In this document: positions 16,817-25,341 of the stretch, one piece after another
Numbering within the stretch: position 1 is the first letter of the stretch
Layout: every line of letters starts with the position of its first letter
Source of the DNA: JADJLQ01 sp034439915
GTDB taxonomy: Bacteria; Bacteroidota; Bacteroidia; Chitinophagales; Saprospiraceae
Length of the DNA: 34,746 nt
Assembly (NCBI GenBank): GCA_034439915.1
Contig: JAWXBI010000199.1
Span: forward strand, 1-34,746
Direction of reading: 5' to 3'
Program-made: the position numbers and the translations under genes
Notes under the pieces: model-generated
What the model was told of the DNA's origin: nothing
Databases searched by the model: none
What the model saw: only the letters and a program-made list of their open reading frames with translations

Positions 16817-19762
16817 TTAAAAACCCAGTGTTAATCCCAAGGAGAAAGACCGGCTGGTGAAATAATTTGTTCGTCGGTCAATGCCCGGAGCTAATGGGTT
16901 GCCCGTTTCGTCATCTACAAAACGCACTTCAGGATCGATACCGGAATAATTGGTTATAGTGAACAGATTGTTTCCTGCCAGGTAAATGAATGCTTTGGAA
17001 AAAGCTCCCGTCATGGGCAGGTTATAACCTAGTTGCAAATTATCTAACCGCAGGAAGTCTGCTTTTTCGACATGGATGCTGGAGTATTGGGCATTTTTGA
17101 TTTTGGGATCGGAAAGTTTGGTTAGGATACGATTGTAATTTTTAATGGAACCTGCATTGTAATCTTCATAGAAAACCCGGTATTGATTGACCAGGCTGTG
17201 TCCGAATGCACCCCGGAAGAAAAAATTGAGCGACCAGTTACCAGCATTAAATGTATTATTCAGTCCCAGTGTAATGGTCGGCAATCCATTACCCAGTACC
17301 TGTCGGTCTAATCCGGCAGATTCAATTTTTCCATCGCCATTGAGATCTTTGAATTTAGGATCACCTTTTTCATCCACACCATTAAATACCGGGCCGTAAA
17401 TCAAACCAATTTTATCCCCTTCTGCCACACGGATCATGGTATAGTTATTTTGACCGGGCGAACCTACTCCAGCGAGATCGAGCACACCCCCGGAACCGAA
17501 TTTCAGATTTCCATCTGACAAACTCACTAATTTATTGCTTAGATAAAATGTAGCGTTCAGGCTTGGAGTCCATTTGACACTACCAAATTTCATGTCATTG
17601 AGGTTGGCTAATATTTCAAGTCCGGTACTGGTCAACTCACCAACATTAGCCCAGGTATTTCCAAAAGCATTTGGTGGAACAGGCACCGGAAAATTGTATA
17701 ATAAGTCGTTGATCTTTCTGTTGAAGAAGTCGATAGTACCGGTGATTTTATAATCCAATGCCCCAAATTCCAAGCCCACGTTGATTTCACCTTTTTTCTC
17801 CCATTTTAAATCGGGATTAGGGTTGGATACAGGACCATAGGTGGGTACATAAGCGCCGTTATAATAAAAGTTTCCGGTTGGACCGTAACGATACAAAGAC
17901 AGGTAGTTCTGATTAATATTCGCACCGGTAACTCCATAACCAATCCTGACTTTTAGATTATTTATTACGCCCAGATCGATGAGCCTGCTCACGTTGATTC
18001 CAGCGGAAACAGCAGGGAATATACCCCATTTATTATTGGCTCCGAAACGGGTAGAACCCTCTTGACGAATTGAAGCATTGGCAAAAATGAGATCATTAAA
18101 ATTAGCTGACAGCCGACCAAAAAAAGCAATGAGTTTATCGGAACCCTTACCGCTATTGACACTACCTAAACCTCTGGGAAAGTCGAGACTTGCTCCTAAA
18201 TTGTTACTGGTAAAGAAGTCGGTTAGGAAATTACCTCCAGTGGCAGAAAATCCTTCACCGGTAAATTCCTGATAATCATAACCGGCCAGTGCATTCCAAT
18301 CCGCTCCAGCGGCAGAAAAAGAATACTTCAGAATGGTAGATAAATAATCGTTCAAACCGGTAAATGTAGATTGAGAAGCAAGACCGCTTCTACCCAGACC
18401 GGTTCCGAATTGGCTTTGTTTGCTAAAGTATCGCTGACCATGGCTATTGTCCCTGCCAAAGGTATACGCTATACTGTATTTCAGGTTTTTAATGATTTCA
18501 TATTCTCCACGGATGGTAGCCAGCAAATTGGTGAATTGACCGGTATTGGAATTTTGTTCGATAATTGCCAGTGGATTGAAATAATCAAAACCACCTGGTT
18601 CAAAATATCCGCCGTTGACTTTATTTGCAGCATCTTTCACCGGGGCAGTTGGGTTGAAATAGGTGGCATACCGGAATGCATCCCTGAATCCGATTTCTTG
18701 GTCCCTGTTGGTGGCTGCTATATCAAATCCGATCGTCAATTTGTCATTGATTGCTTTCTGACTCAAGCTGACCCTTCCATTGAGCTGAGTAAATCCAGTT
18801 CCAAATTGAATCCCCTGTATATCCTTATAATTGAAAGAAACCCGGTAAGACATCCCTTTTGCACCCCCTGAAAGAGCCAGGTTGTGCTGGTGTTGGTAGG
18901 CATTGCGGGTAATGACATCAAACCAATCCGTACTGCTACCCTGATCCAGGCCACCAGCTTTTTTGTATTCGGCGGCGTTCATGACACTAGGAGCTTGTGC
19001 CAGTGATTCAACAGAAGCTATACCATTATATTCTACTGCAGTCCTGCCTTCTTTGCCTTTTTTTGTAGTGATCATTATAACCCCATTTGAACCACGGGTT
19101 CCATAGATGGCAGCTCCCGATCCGTCCCGCAGCACATCCATAGTTTCGATGTCCTGAGGATCTACTGTATTCAGGCTAGCTCCTGGCACCCCGTCAATAA
19201 TAATAAGCGGTTCTGTGTTTCCGCCCACGGTGGACAAACCTCTAAGGCGAATACTAAATCCACCATTGGGGTCACCATTGGGTTTGGCGATGATAAGACC
19301 AGGTACTTTGCCTTGCAACAATTGTGCAGGGCTGGTGATAGCGCCTTTGTTAAAATCTTCAGCTTTTATGGAAGAAACTGCGGAAGTTATTTCACGCTGT
19401 CTTTGGGTGCCATATCCAGTGACAACCACCTCTTCGAGTTGTTTTCCCGCGGTCAGCAGGATTTCAATATTATTTGAGCCATCGAGTGTAATTATTTCCG
19501 TACCAAATCCGGTATACGATACTTCAAGGACATTGTTTCCCTCTGGTACCTCCAGACTGAATTTACCGTCGACATCCGTAATAGTACCTTGAATGCTTCC
19601 GCGAATCAATACGTTCGCGCCAATCAAAGGATCACCTGTGCCAGATTCCTTGACAGTTCCGGTCACTGTACGTTGAGCAAAAGTAAAACTGGGAACAGTT
19701 ATGGTCAATAACAGCAAGACAGTTACCCTTACCATACATAAAAAGAGTCTTTTCATATTCAT
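16817..19762 (-). CDS. SusC/RagA-family TonB-dependent outer-membrane transporter
   Basis: The 981-residue protein imports the ligand held by its SusD partner, using TonB energy. In order: signal peptide (to about residue 29, ending TFAQ), a carboxypeptidase-regulatory-like beta domain (31-115, VTGTVKESGTGDPLIGANV), the SusC signature LEEVVVTGYGTQRQREI, a plug domain (PLIIIDGVPG, DVLRDGSGAAIYGTRGSNG), and a beta-barrel ending with aromatic F. There is no N-terminal signal-transduction (STN) domain, so no anti-sigma link is expected. Regulation probably comes from the divergent LacI protein, with two operator-like palindromes in the shared upstream region. It is the first gene of the susCD operon. 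Confidence 0.96.
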   Translation of the reverse strand: MNMKRLFLCMVRVTVLLLLTITVPSFTFAQRTVTGTVKESGTGDPLIGANVLIRGSIQGTITDVDGKFSLEVPEGNNVLEVSYTGFGTEIITLDGSNNIEILLTAGKQLEEVVVTGYGTQRQREITSAVSSIKAEDFNKGAITSPAQLLQGKVPGLIIAKPNGDPNGGFSIRLRGLSTVGGNTEPLIIIDGVPGASLNTVDPQDIETMDVLRDGSGAAIYGTRGSNGVIMITTKKGKEGRTAVEYNGIASVESLAQAPSVMNAAEYKKAGGLDQGSSTDWFDVITRNAYQHQHNLALSGGAKGMSYRVSFNYKDIQGIQFGTGFTQLNGRVSLSQKAINDKLTIGFDIAATNRDQEIGFRDAFRYATYFNPTAPVKDAANKVNGGYFEPGGFDYFNPLAIIEQNSNTGQFTNLLATIRGEYEIIKNLKYSIAYTFGRDNSHGQRYFSKQSQFGTGLGRSGLASQSTFTGLNDYLSTILKYSFSAAGADWNALAGYDYQEFTGEGFSATGGNFLTDFFTSNNLGASLDFPRGLGSVNSGKGSDKLIAFFGRLSANFNDLIFANASIRQEGSTRFGANNKWGIFPAVSAGINVSRLIDLGVINNLKVRIGYGVTGANINQNYLSLYRYGPTGNFYYNGAYVPTYGPVSNPNPDLKWEKKGEINVGLEFGALDYKITGTIDFFNRKINDLLYNFPVPVPPNAFGNTWANVGELTSTGLEILANLNDMKFGSVKWTPSLNATFYLSNKLVSLSDGNLKFGSGGVLDLAGVGSPGQNNYTMIRVAEGDKIGLIYGPVFNGVDEKGDPKFKDLNGDGKIESAGLDRQVLGNGLPTITLGLNNTFNAGNWSLNFFFRGAFGHSLVNQYRVFYEDYNAGSIKNYNRILTKLSDPKIKNAQYSSIHVEKADFLRLDNLQLGYNLPMTGAFSKAFIYLAGNNLFTITNYSGIDPEVRFVDDETGNPLAPGIDRRTNYFTSRSFSLGLTLGF

Positions 19763-19992
19763 TATAGTTTTTGTAAAGTTGAAAGAGCATTATGAGCAGG
19801 GAATTGGTATAAAATACCATTGCGACTTTAAATACAGAGTATTGATTAAAGAATATCAATATCTCAGAATCTCTCAGAAAACACAAATAGTATAATTTCC
19901 TAATACCCTTATCAGTACCAAATTTATCGCTTCTGTTTAGTTTTTAATACTCTGTTACCATATTATGATTCGAATTTATCCCGCAAACCTTA
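19763..19992 (-). promoter_or_regulatory. susC leader with hairpins and a short direct repeat
   Basis: The roughly 230 bp before susC contain two small hairpins, TGGTAT/ATACCA (19805-19819) and TATTGAT/ATCAATA (19840-19861). A 10-bp-phased direct repeat of TCTCAGAA follows (19862-19869 and 19872-19879). A minus-strand TAAATTTG (19926-19919) fits a -7 box about 155 bp before the start codon, without a clear -33. If correct, susCD has a long structured 5' leader. Functional meaning is inferred. Confidence 0.4.
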
Positions 19993-20008
19993 CCGCAATC
20001 GTTTGTTG
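19993..20008. promoter_or_regulatory. LacI-type operator-like site O1
   Basis: A 16-bp site CCGCAATC-GTTTGTTG with a central CG and the core AATCGTTT shared with O2. Half-site symmetry is 5 of 8. It is on the susC side of the divergent region. A -7-like TACATTTG for lacI lies at 20022-20029, between the two sites. Confidence 0.5.
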
Positions 20009-20045
20009 TTGGTAACTTTTATACATTTGTTAATAATTCATAATT

Positions 20046-20061
20046 TTGTAATCGTTTACAA
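20046..20061. promoter_or_regulatory. LacI-type operator-like site O2
   Basis: TTGTAATC-GTTTACAA is a 16-bp palindrome, symmetric at 7 of 8 half-site positions, with the central CG typical of LacI-family operators. It ends 16 bp before the lacI start codon and lies just downstream of a possible lacI -7 box. Its centre is 53 bp (about five helical turns) from O1, so one protein could bind both on the same face or form a loop. It suggests autoregulation. Confidence 0.65.
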
Positions 20062-20077
20062 TTAATCTATTAAGCTT

Positions 20078-21094
20078 TTGAAAAAAACAACGATCAAGGA
20101 TATTGCCCTCCAACTCAACGTCAGTATCTCCACGGTTTCACGCGCATTAAACAATCACCCGGACATCAGCCCTCACCTGACTGAGAAAATCAAAGAGACG
20201 GCCAAACTTTTACATTATCGGCCAAGTACGGCTGCCCTCCAATTGAAAAGGGGAACCAATAAAACTATTGCCTTGATCCTGCCTGAAATAAGTTCGTTTT
20301 TTTATCCTTCAGTAATCCATGGGATTGACACCATTTTACATCAACAGGGCTATAATTTAATGATCCTGCCTTCCAATGATCGCCTGGACCGGGAAATCGA
20401 AAATATTGACATCGCGTATGACCAGGATGTTGCTGGTGCTTTTATTTCCCTTTCAAAAGAAACAATAAACCTCGATCACCTTAAACGGTTTGACGATGCC
20501 AATATCCCGGTGATCCTGTTGGATAAAATCAAAGAAAATGCACCTTATTCCAGCATCACTATTGATGATTTTAAAGTTTCCTATCAGATGGTGCAGCATC
20601 TGTTCAAAACCGGTTCTAACCGGATTGCAGGCATTTTTGGAAAAGCAAGCCTGACGATATCTCATTTAAGGTATAAAGGTTTTGCCCAGGCACTTCGGGA
20701 CCTGGACCTGCCTCTGGATGATGAATTTGTATTTTTTGTCAATAACAGTGAAGAAGCCAAATCCGCTGCCCATAAAATCGTAGAAAAAGTAAAACCCAAT
20801 GGGCTTTACCTGATGACAGATGAAATCATGATCGGGGTAATGCCGGCGTTGGCCGGGCTTCATGTCAAGGTCCCGGAAGATATTGCAATAATTTCTATCA
20901 GCGATGGGTCTTTAGCCCATTTTATGATACCCAGGATAAGCCATATGTTGCACAATGGTTTTGAATTGGGTTACCTGGGGGCCCAAAAACTGGTACAATA
21001 CATCAATGCCATTCAACACAACCTGCCGCTGGTCACTCCGGAAATGCTGGTAATGAATACCAATATTGTTTTATTGGATAGTACCAAAGGGTAG
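20078..21094 (+). CDS. LacI-family transcriptional regulator
   Basis: This 338-residue repressor or activator begins directly with the family helix-turn-helix: KKTTIKDIALQLNVSISTVS, then the hinge region RPSTAALQLKRG. A periplasmic-binding-protein-like effector domain follows (about 60-330). The start is a TTG codon: no ATG lies upstream in frame near enough, and the DNA-binding domain begins at the second residue, so TTG is very likely genuine. It is transcribed away from susCD, with operator-like palindromes between, and probably senses the sugar or sugar-acid linked to the SusCD and lyase/dehydrogenase genes. The true effector is unknown. Confidence 0.93.
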   Translation: MKKTTIKDIALQLNVSISTVSRALNNHPDISPHLTEKIKETAKLLHYRPSTAALQLKRGTNKTIALILPEISSFFYPSVIHGIDTILHQQGYNLMILPSNDRLDREIENIDIAYDQDVAGAFISLSKETINLDHLKRFDDANIPVILLDKIKENAPYSSITIDDFKVSYQMVQHLFKTGSNRIAGIFGKASLTISHLRYKGFAQALRDLDLPLDDEFVFFVNNSEEAKSAAHKIVEKVKPNGLYLMTDEIMIGVMPALAGLHVKVPEDIAIISISDGSLAHFMIPRISHMLHNGFELGYLGAQKLVQYINAIQHNLPLVTPEMLVMNTNIVLLDSTKG

Positions 21095-21128
21095 CTTCTC
21101 CCATCAATTACTGACTAGTTGAATTATT

Positions 21129-22451
21129 TTAAAAATTATCCCTGATATGTTCGAGGGTCTTTTGCATTTCCAGACGGATTGGATTAACGCTCCCGATATA
21201 ATTGGAATGCATGAATGAAAAAATCAGGGTCCTGCCATTCCGGGTTTTAAGGTATCCGCTTAACGAATGGTTGTTGGACAGGGATCCCGTCTTGGCAAAA
21301 ATGTAGGGTTGGCTAAGACCGGGGTACCATTTTTTTAAGGTACCCGACACCCCGCCTGCAGGAAAGATCCGTTCAATTCTTTCCCAGGACAATTTGTTTT
21401 TTATTTTTTCAAGGATATCCACCACCGACCGGGGAGTGAATAAATTGTACCGGGACAAACCACTGCCATCGACCCAATGAAGCGTATCAGGAACCGTGGC
21501 AAAAAAATGGCCCTTGGCATAATCTATCATCCTGGTGGTATTCAGCGTATCAAAAAGATAGGCACTGCAAACCAGCATCAATTGTTCGGCGATAAAATTG
21601 TCACTTGATTTCATCATTTCGGCATATACCGAATCTACCGGCACACCATAGGCAATATTCCAGGATAAAGACTGATCAGCGGCACCCATCCAGCGGGATT
21701 GAATGCTATAGCCCAAGGTATCCTCCAGAAGCTTTTTAATAGTATGATGATCCGTTCTATATGGGAGGTGCCAAATACCTGCTGAATCTGGCGAGGCTAG
21801 TCCGAATTCATTATCAGTAAAAAGCCGGCTAAATTTTGGGTCACCCTTTTTAATTGTTTTATGGGTCCATTTGTTTTGAAAATAACCGGGATAGACTTCA
21901 TAACTGCCTTTTGGTGCTGTTGCTTTAAATCGCACTACATTGCCAAACAAAGGTAAATCAGATTTCTCCGCCTGATAGGCTTCTACATAATCGTCCCAGG
22001 CCCATCCTGAGCCCCAGGAATCATCCATAAGTTGATCCTGAATCCAGGTTATTTTTTTTGCACTTCTGATTATTTCAAAACCGGCATGATCAGCCCAAAG
22101 AGGATGCAATAGGGTGGGATCTCCCATGCCCTTAATAACCAGATCGTCCCCTGACCTGGCGTATCTAAACGCTGGCATCGAGTCAGGCAAAACGTTTAGG
22201 GCAGTATATAAAGTCAACAATTTGGTGTTGGAAGCCGGGGTAAAATATTTTGATCCCAGGAAATCGCACAGGGTTTCCCTGGTGACGGGATCATACAAAA
22301 CAAATCCCGTAAAATGTCTGTTGAATACCGGAGATCCCTTTATCATTGTATTCAGGGCAGACCTCGATTGGTTTAGTTTAAATGCCGGTCCGCAATGAAC
22401 AAACAAGAACATCAAGCAAAGGGCAATCCAGGAATATATCAATTTGTTCAT
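21129..22451 (-). CDS. dacB: D-alanyl-D-alanine carboxypeptidase/endopeptidase (PBP4 type)
   Basis: A 440-residue S13-family penicillin-binding protein that trims or cuts peptidoglycan cross-links in the periplasm. The three active-site motifs are present: SNTK at 74-77, SDN near 283 (KSSDNFIAEQL) and KTG near 386 (FAKTGSLSNNHSLSGYL). The signal sequence ends in a lipobox-like cysteine (FLFVHC20G), so it is probably a lipoprotein, unlike the soluble E. coli PBP4. It is somewhat shorter than usual. It diverges from the beta-lactamase-like gene across only 54 bp, so the promoters must lie back to back. Confidence 0.9.
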   Translation of the reverse strand: MNKLIYSWIALCLMFLFVHCGPAFKLNQSRSALNTMIKGSPVFNRHFTGFVLYDPVTRETLCDFLGSKYFTPASNTKLLTLYTALNVLPDSMPAFRYARSGDDLVIKGMGDPTLLHPLWADHAGFEIIRSAKKITWIQDQLMDDSWGSGWAWDDYVEAYQAEKSDLPLFGNVVRFKATAPKGSYEVYPGYFQNKWTHKTIKKGDPKFSRLFTDNEFGLASPDSAGIWHLPYRTDHHTIKKLLEDTLGYSIQSRWMGAADQSLSWNIAYGVPVDSVYAEMMKSSDNFIAEQLMLVCSAYLFDTLNTTRMIDYAKGHFFATVPDTLHWVDGSGLSRYNLFTPRSVVDILEKIKNKLSWERIERIFPAGGVSGTLKKWYPGLSQPYIFAKTGSLSNNHSLSGYLKTRNGRTLIFSFMHSNYIGSVNPIRLEMQKTLEHIRDNF

Positions 22452-22505
22452 GGAGAATATTATTAATGTAAAAATGCTAAATTCATAACATTTATTTTAG
22501 GGAGT

Positions 22506-24335
22506 ATGCGATTGATCTGTTGTTTTGTGGTTTGGGCAATTTATTACCCGCTGGTGGCCCAATCCGATCCCCGGGTTTTGCGAGCTTATCAACAGGCACT
22601 GGAACAAACTGTAGTATTAAGGAATGCAGATCATATACTACCGATAAGGGATTTGGCTTCATCAAGGATTGGTTTAATAACCTCATCGCCTTTCCAAAGT
22701 TTATTGAAAGTACCATTGGAATGGTATGCACCTATCCAGTCCATACCTATAAACAAGTTGGATTACAGGGAGTTGATTGGGGTCAACATGTTACTGGTTG
22801 AGGTCGATCTGGCCAAAACGAATCATCAAACCCTGACCTATTTATCCGAAAGATTGGATCAAATCCAACTTCCTTATGTGGTTTTGTTCTTACATGGGTC
22901 TGGCTATGGGTTGCCGGAAGGATATTTTAAGTCTGCTAAAGGGATAATTTTTAGTTGGGGGTATTCCGAGTATTCAGGAAGCCAGGTGGCCCAGGTCCTT
23001 TTTGGGGCAGTTGAATCCACCCACCGTCTGCCATTTGCCCTGAATAAAGAATTTAAAAGCGGTGCAGGAATAACCACCCTTGACTTAGGCAGGTTAAAAT
23101 ACGGCCCCCCGGCGTTGGTGGGTATTGATGGCTGGGCATTGACAGAAAAATTAAACCATGCTGTAAACCAAGCTATTGAGGATAGTATATTTCCCGGAGC
23201 TAATTTGCTGGCCGCCAAAAATGGAATAGTCATCTACCATCAAGCCTTTGGTAAGCCAACCTTTGAAAGTATTCATAAAGTTCAAAAAACGGATTTGTAC
23301 GATCTGGCTTCTATCACCAAAATATTCGGGGCGACACTGGCCAGTATGGCACTGCATAGTCAGGGATTATTTGACCCGGATCAAAAACTGGCTGATTACT
23401 TACCGGCTTTTAAAAGATCAAATAAAGAGCAGTTAATATGGAGGGATATCCTGGCGCATAGGGCAAGATTGCCGGCTTCGATTGCCTTTTATCGCAGGAC
23501 CCTGGATAGCCTGGGCACTTTTTTACCCAGGACCATCCGTCCTAAGCCCAATCGCCGTTATTCCATTGCAATCAATGATCATATGTTTCTTCACAGGAGA
23601 TATCCCCAACTCATGATGAAAGGGATCAAAAAAGCCCCCTTATTAAACAAAGAAGGTTATGTGTATTCCGATCTGTCCATGATCCTCTTACATAAAACGG
23701 TAGAATCGATTACCAAACAACCCTTCGGTCAATTTCTGGACCAGACTTTTTATAAACCTCTCGGAGCAAACCATACCTTATTTTTGCCAGGTTCCCAATT
23801 TGATCTTGACCGGATTATCCCCACTGAACGCGATTCGGTCTTCCGCCATGAATTGGTACATGGTCGGGTACATGATGAAAACGCAGCGATGCTCGGAGGC
23901 ATTTCCGGACACGCGGGATTATTTAGCCATGCTAACGACCTGGCCAAACTGGCGCAGCTACTTCTGAACAAAGGAAGTTATGGCGGTATTCAATACCTTA
24001 GACCTGAAACGGTGGATTTATATACCTCCTATCAATATGCAGAGTTAGGCAACAGAAGGGGCCTCGGATTTGACAAACCCTTGCTTCAATATGACCTGCG
24101 TGCGAGTCATGTAGCCCGTGAGGCCAGCCCGGAAAGCTTTGGACATTCTGGATTTACCGGGACTTTCATCTGGATGGATCCTAAGTATAACCTCACTTAT
24201 ATTTTACTGACCAACCGGGTTTATCCGAGCAGGATCAATAATAAAATCAGCCAATATTCTATAAGGCCTTGTATCCAACAAATCATTTATGACTTTATAC
24301 TGAATGCTGACAAGGACAAACCCATATCAAAATAA
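22506..24335 (+). CDS. GH3 C-terminal-like/class C beta-lactamase-like protein lacking the GH3 barrel
   Basis: The 609-residue exported protein (signal MRLICCFVVWAIYYPLVAQ) has two parts. Residues 28-200 resemble the GH3 C-terminal domain that sits between the glycosidase barrel and the beta-lactamase part of long Bacteroidota NagZ-type fusions: ALEQTVVLRNADHILPI, then VAQVLFGAV...RLPFALN and LGRLKYGPP. Residues 210-600 are a class C beta-lactamase/esterase-like domain with S269-I-T-K272, Y387-S-D389 and H547-S-G549. The roughly 350-residue N-terminal GH3 catalytic barrel is absent, and only 54 bp separate the start from the next gene, so it is not encoded upstream. A role in cell-wall recycling or peptide hydrolysis is likely, but the substrate is unknown. 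Confidence 0.85.
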   Translation: MRLICCFVVWAIYYPLVAQSDPRVLRAYQQALEQTVVLRNADHILPIRDLASSRIGLITSSPFQSLLKVPLEWYAPIQSIPINKLDYRELIGVNMLLVEVDLAKTNHQTLTYLSERLDQIQLPYVVLFLHGSGYGLPEGYFKSAKGIIFSWGYSEYSGSQVAQVLFGAVESTHRLPFALNKEFKSGAGITTLDLGRLKYGPPALVGIDGWALTEKLNHAVNQAIEDSIFPGANLLAAKNGIVIYHQAFGKPTFESIHKVQKTDLYDLASITKIFGATLASMALHSQGLFDPDQKLADYLPAFKRSNKEQLIWRDILAHRARLPASIAFYRRTLDSLGTFLPRTIRPKPNRRYSIAINDHMFLHRRYPQLMMKGIKKAPLLNKEGYVYSDLSMILLHKTVESITKQPFGQFLDQTFYKPLGANHTLFLPGSQFDLDRIIPTERDSVFRHELVHGRVHDENAAMLGGISGHAGLFSHANDLAKLAQLLLNKGSYGGIQYLRPETVDLYTSYQYAELGNRRGLGFDKPLLQYDLRASHVAREASPESFGHSGFTGTFIWMDPKYNLTYILLTNRVYPSRINNKISQYSIRPCIQQIIYDFILNADKDKPISK

Positions 24336-24340
24336 GACCG

Positions 24341-24634
24341 ATGCTGAATAACCTCTTCTGGGTGGTCTGGGTGATTGTCGCCCTGACCGCTTTGGTTTTT
24401 TTATATTTTTTTATTATTGGTCTTGCTGATCATTCGGTGTCCTCCTTCAATATCAAACTCTGGATGGTTACCCTGATTGTTTTTCCGGTGATCCTGGCCG
24501 GCAGCTATTGGTTAAAAAATCACCAATACATCAAAATAGCTATTGGCCTTTTACTCATTCCAGCCATACCTGCGGTACTCTATCTGCTATTCCTGCTTGT
24601 TGTTTTATTCAGCGGACCTGTCCGTTGGAATTAA
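24341..24634 (+). CDS. Small membrane protein, unknown
   Basis: This 97-residue protein has three predicted membrane segments (about 5-27, 41-59 and 67-92), separated by short polar loops, and ends in GPVRWN. It lies 5 bp after the beta-lactamase-like gene and 9 bp before the HD hydrolase, so it belongs to their operon. I recognise no family; its hydrophobic pattern and tight spacing make it a real gene. Confidence 0.7.
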   Translation: MLNNLFWVVWVIVALTALVFLYFFIIGLADHSVSSFNIKLWMVTLIVFPVILAGSYWLKNHQYIKIAIGLLLIPAIPAVLYLLFLLVVLFSGPVRWN

Positions 24635-24643
24635 GGTATCCCT

Positions 24644-25297
24644 ATGGAAGAAAACGAAATCTTACAGCGGACTATTTTTTATGTCCAACAAACTTTAAAA
24701 GACAGCGAACGGGGTCACGATTGGTTTCATATTCTGAGAGTATATCGTCAGGCCGATTTGATTTCATTATCAGAACCCGGGGATAAGCAGGTCATCCGGT
24801 TGGCTGCGTTATTGCATGATATCGCCGATTCAAAATTTCACATGGGCGATGAAAACCTGGGATCAGAAAAGGCCAGGGCATTTTTATTCAGTTTAGAGTT
24901 ACCCCTGATACTGATTGAAAAGGTGTCTGCCATTGTTAAGGATATTTCCTATTCCTCCAATCTTGAAAAAGAAAACCCCAAAACCGAAGAGCTCAAGATA
25001 GTCCAGGATGCCGACCGGTTGGATGCCATTGGGGCTATTGGTATTGCGCGCGCTTTTCACTATGGGGGTTATAAAAACCGGGAAATTTATAACCCCGACC
25101 TGCCTCCTCAAACTTCGATGAACAAAGCGCTTTATAAAACCAGTAACAGCCCGACCCTAAATCATTTTTATGAAAAGTTGTTGTTGTTAAAAGACAAAAT
25201 GAATACGACGACCGGTAAAAAAATGGCGCAATCCAGACATGAATTTCTGGAAATCTATTTAAACCAATTTTATAAAGAATGGAATGAATTTTTGTGA
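24644..25297 (+). CDS. HD-domain phosphohydrolase (YedJ-like)
   Basis: A 217-residue cytoplasmic protein of the HD metal-dependent phosphohydrolase superfamily. The metal ligands are H29 (GHDWFH), H58-D59 (LLHDIADSKF) and the later aspartate in QDADRLDAIGAIGIAR (D122/D124). These give the H...HD...D pattern of the YedJ/YpgQ type, which acts on nucleotides or small phosphate esters. It is the last gene of the plus-strand group starting at 22506 and converges with lipA. The exact substrate cannot be inferred. Confidence 0.88.
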   Translation: MEENEILQRTIFYVQQTLKDSERGHDWFHILRVYRQADLISLSEPGDKQVIRLAALLHDIADSKFHMGDENLGSEKARAFLFSLELPLILIEKVSAIVKDISYSSNLEKENPKTEELKIVQDADRLDAIGAIGIARAFHYGGYKNREIYNPDLPPQTSMNKALYKTSNSPTLNHFYEKLLLLKDKMNTTTGKKMAQSRHEFLEIYLNQFYKEWNEFL

Positions 25298-25341
25298 CCA
25301 ATAGGTTATTCTCCCGTATAACTCCATTGCTCCCTGAAACG

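Noticed and set aside
18371..18871. 166-codon plus-strand frame inside susC
   Set aside because: It is antisense to a well-conserved SusC barrel; long shadow frames are expected in such genes.
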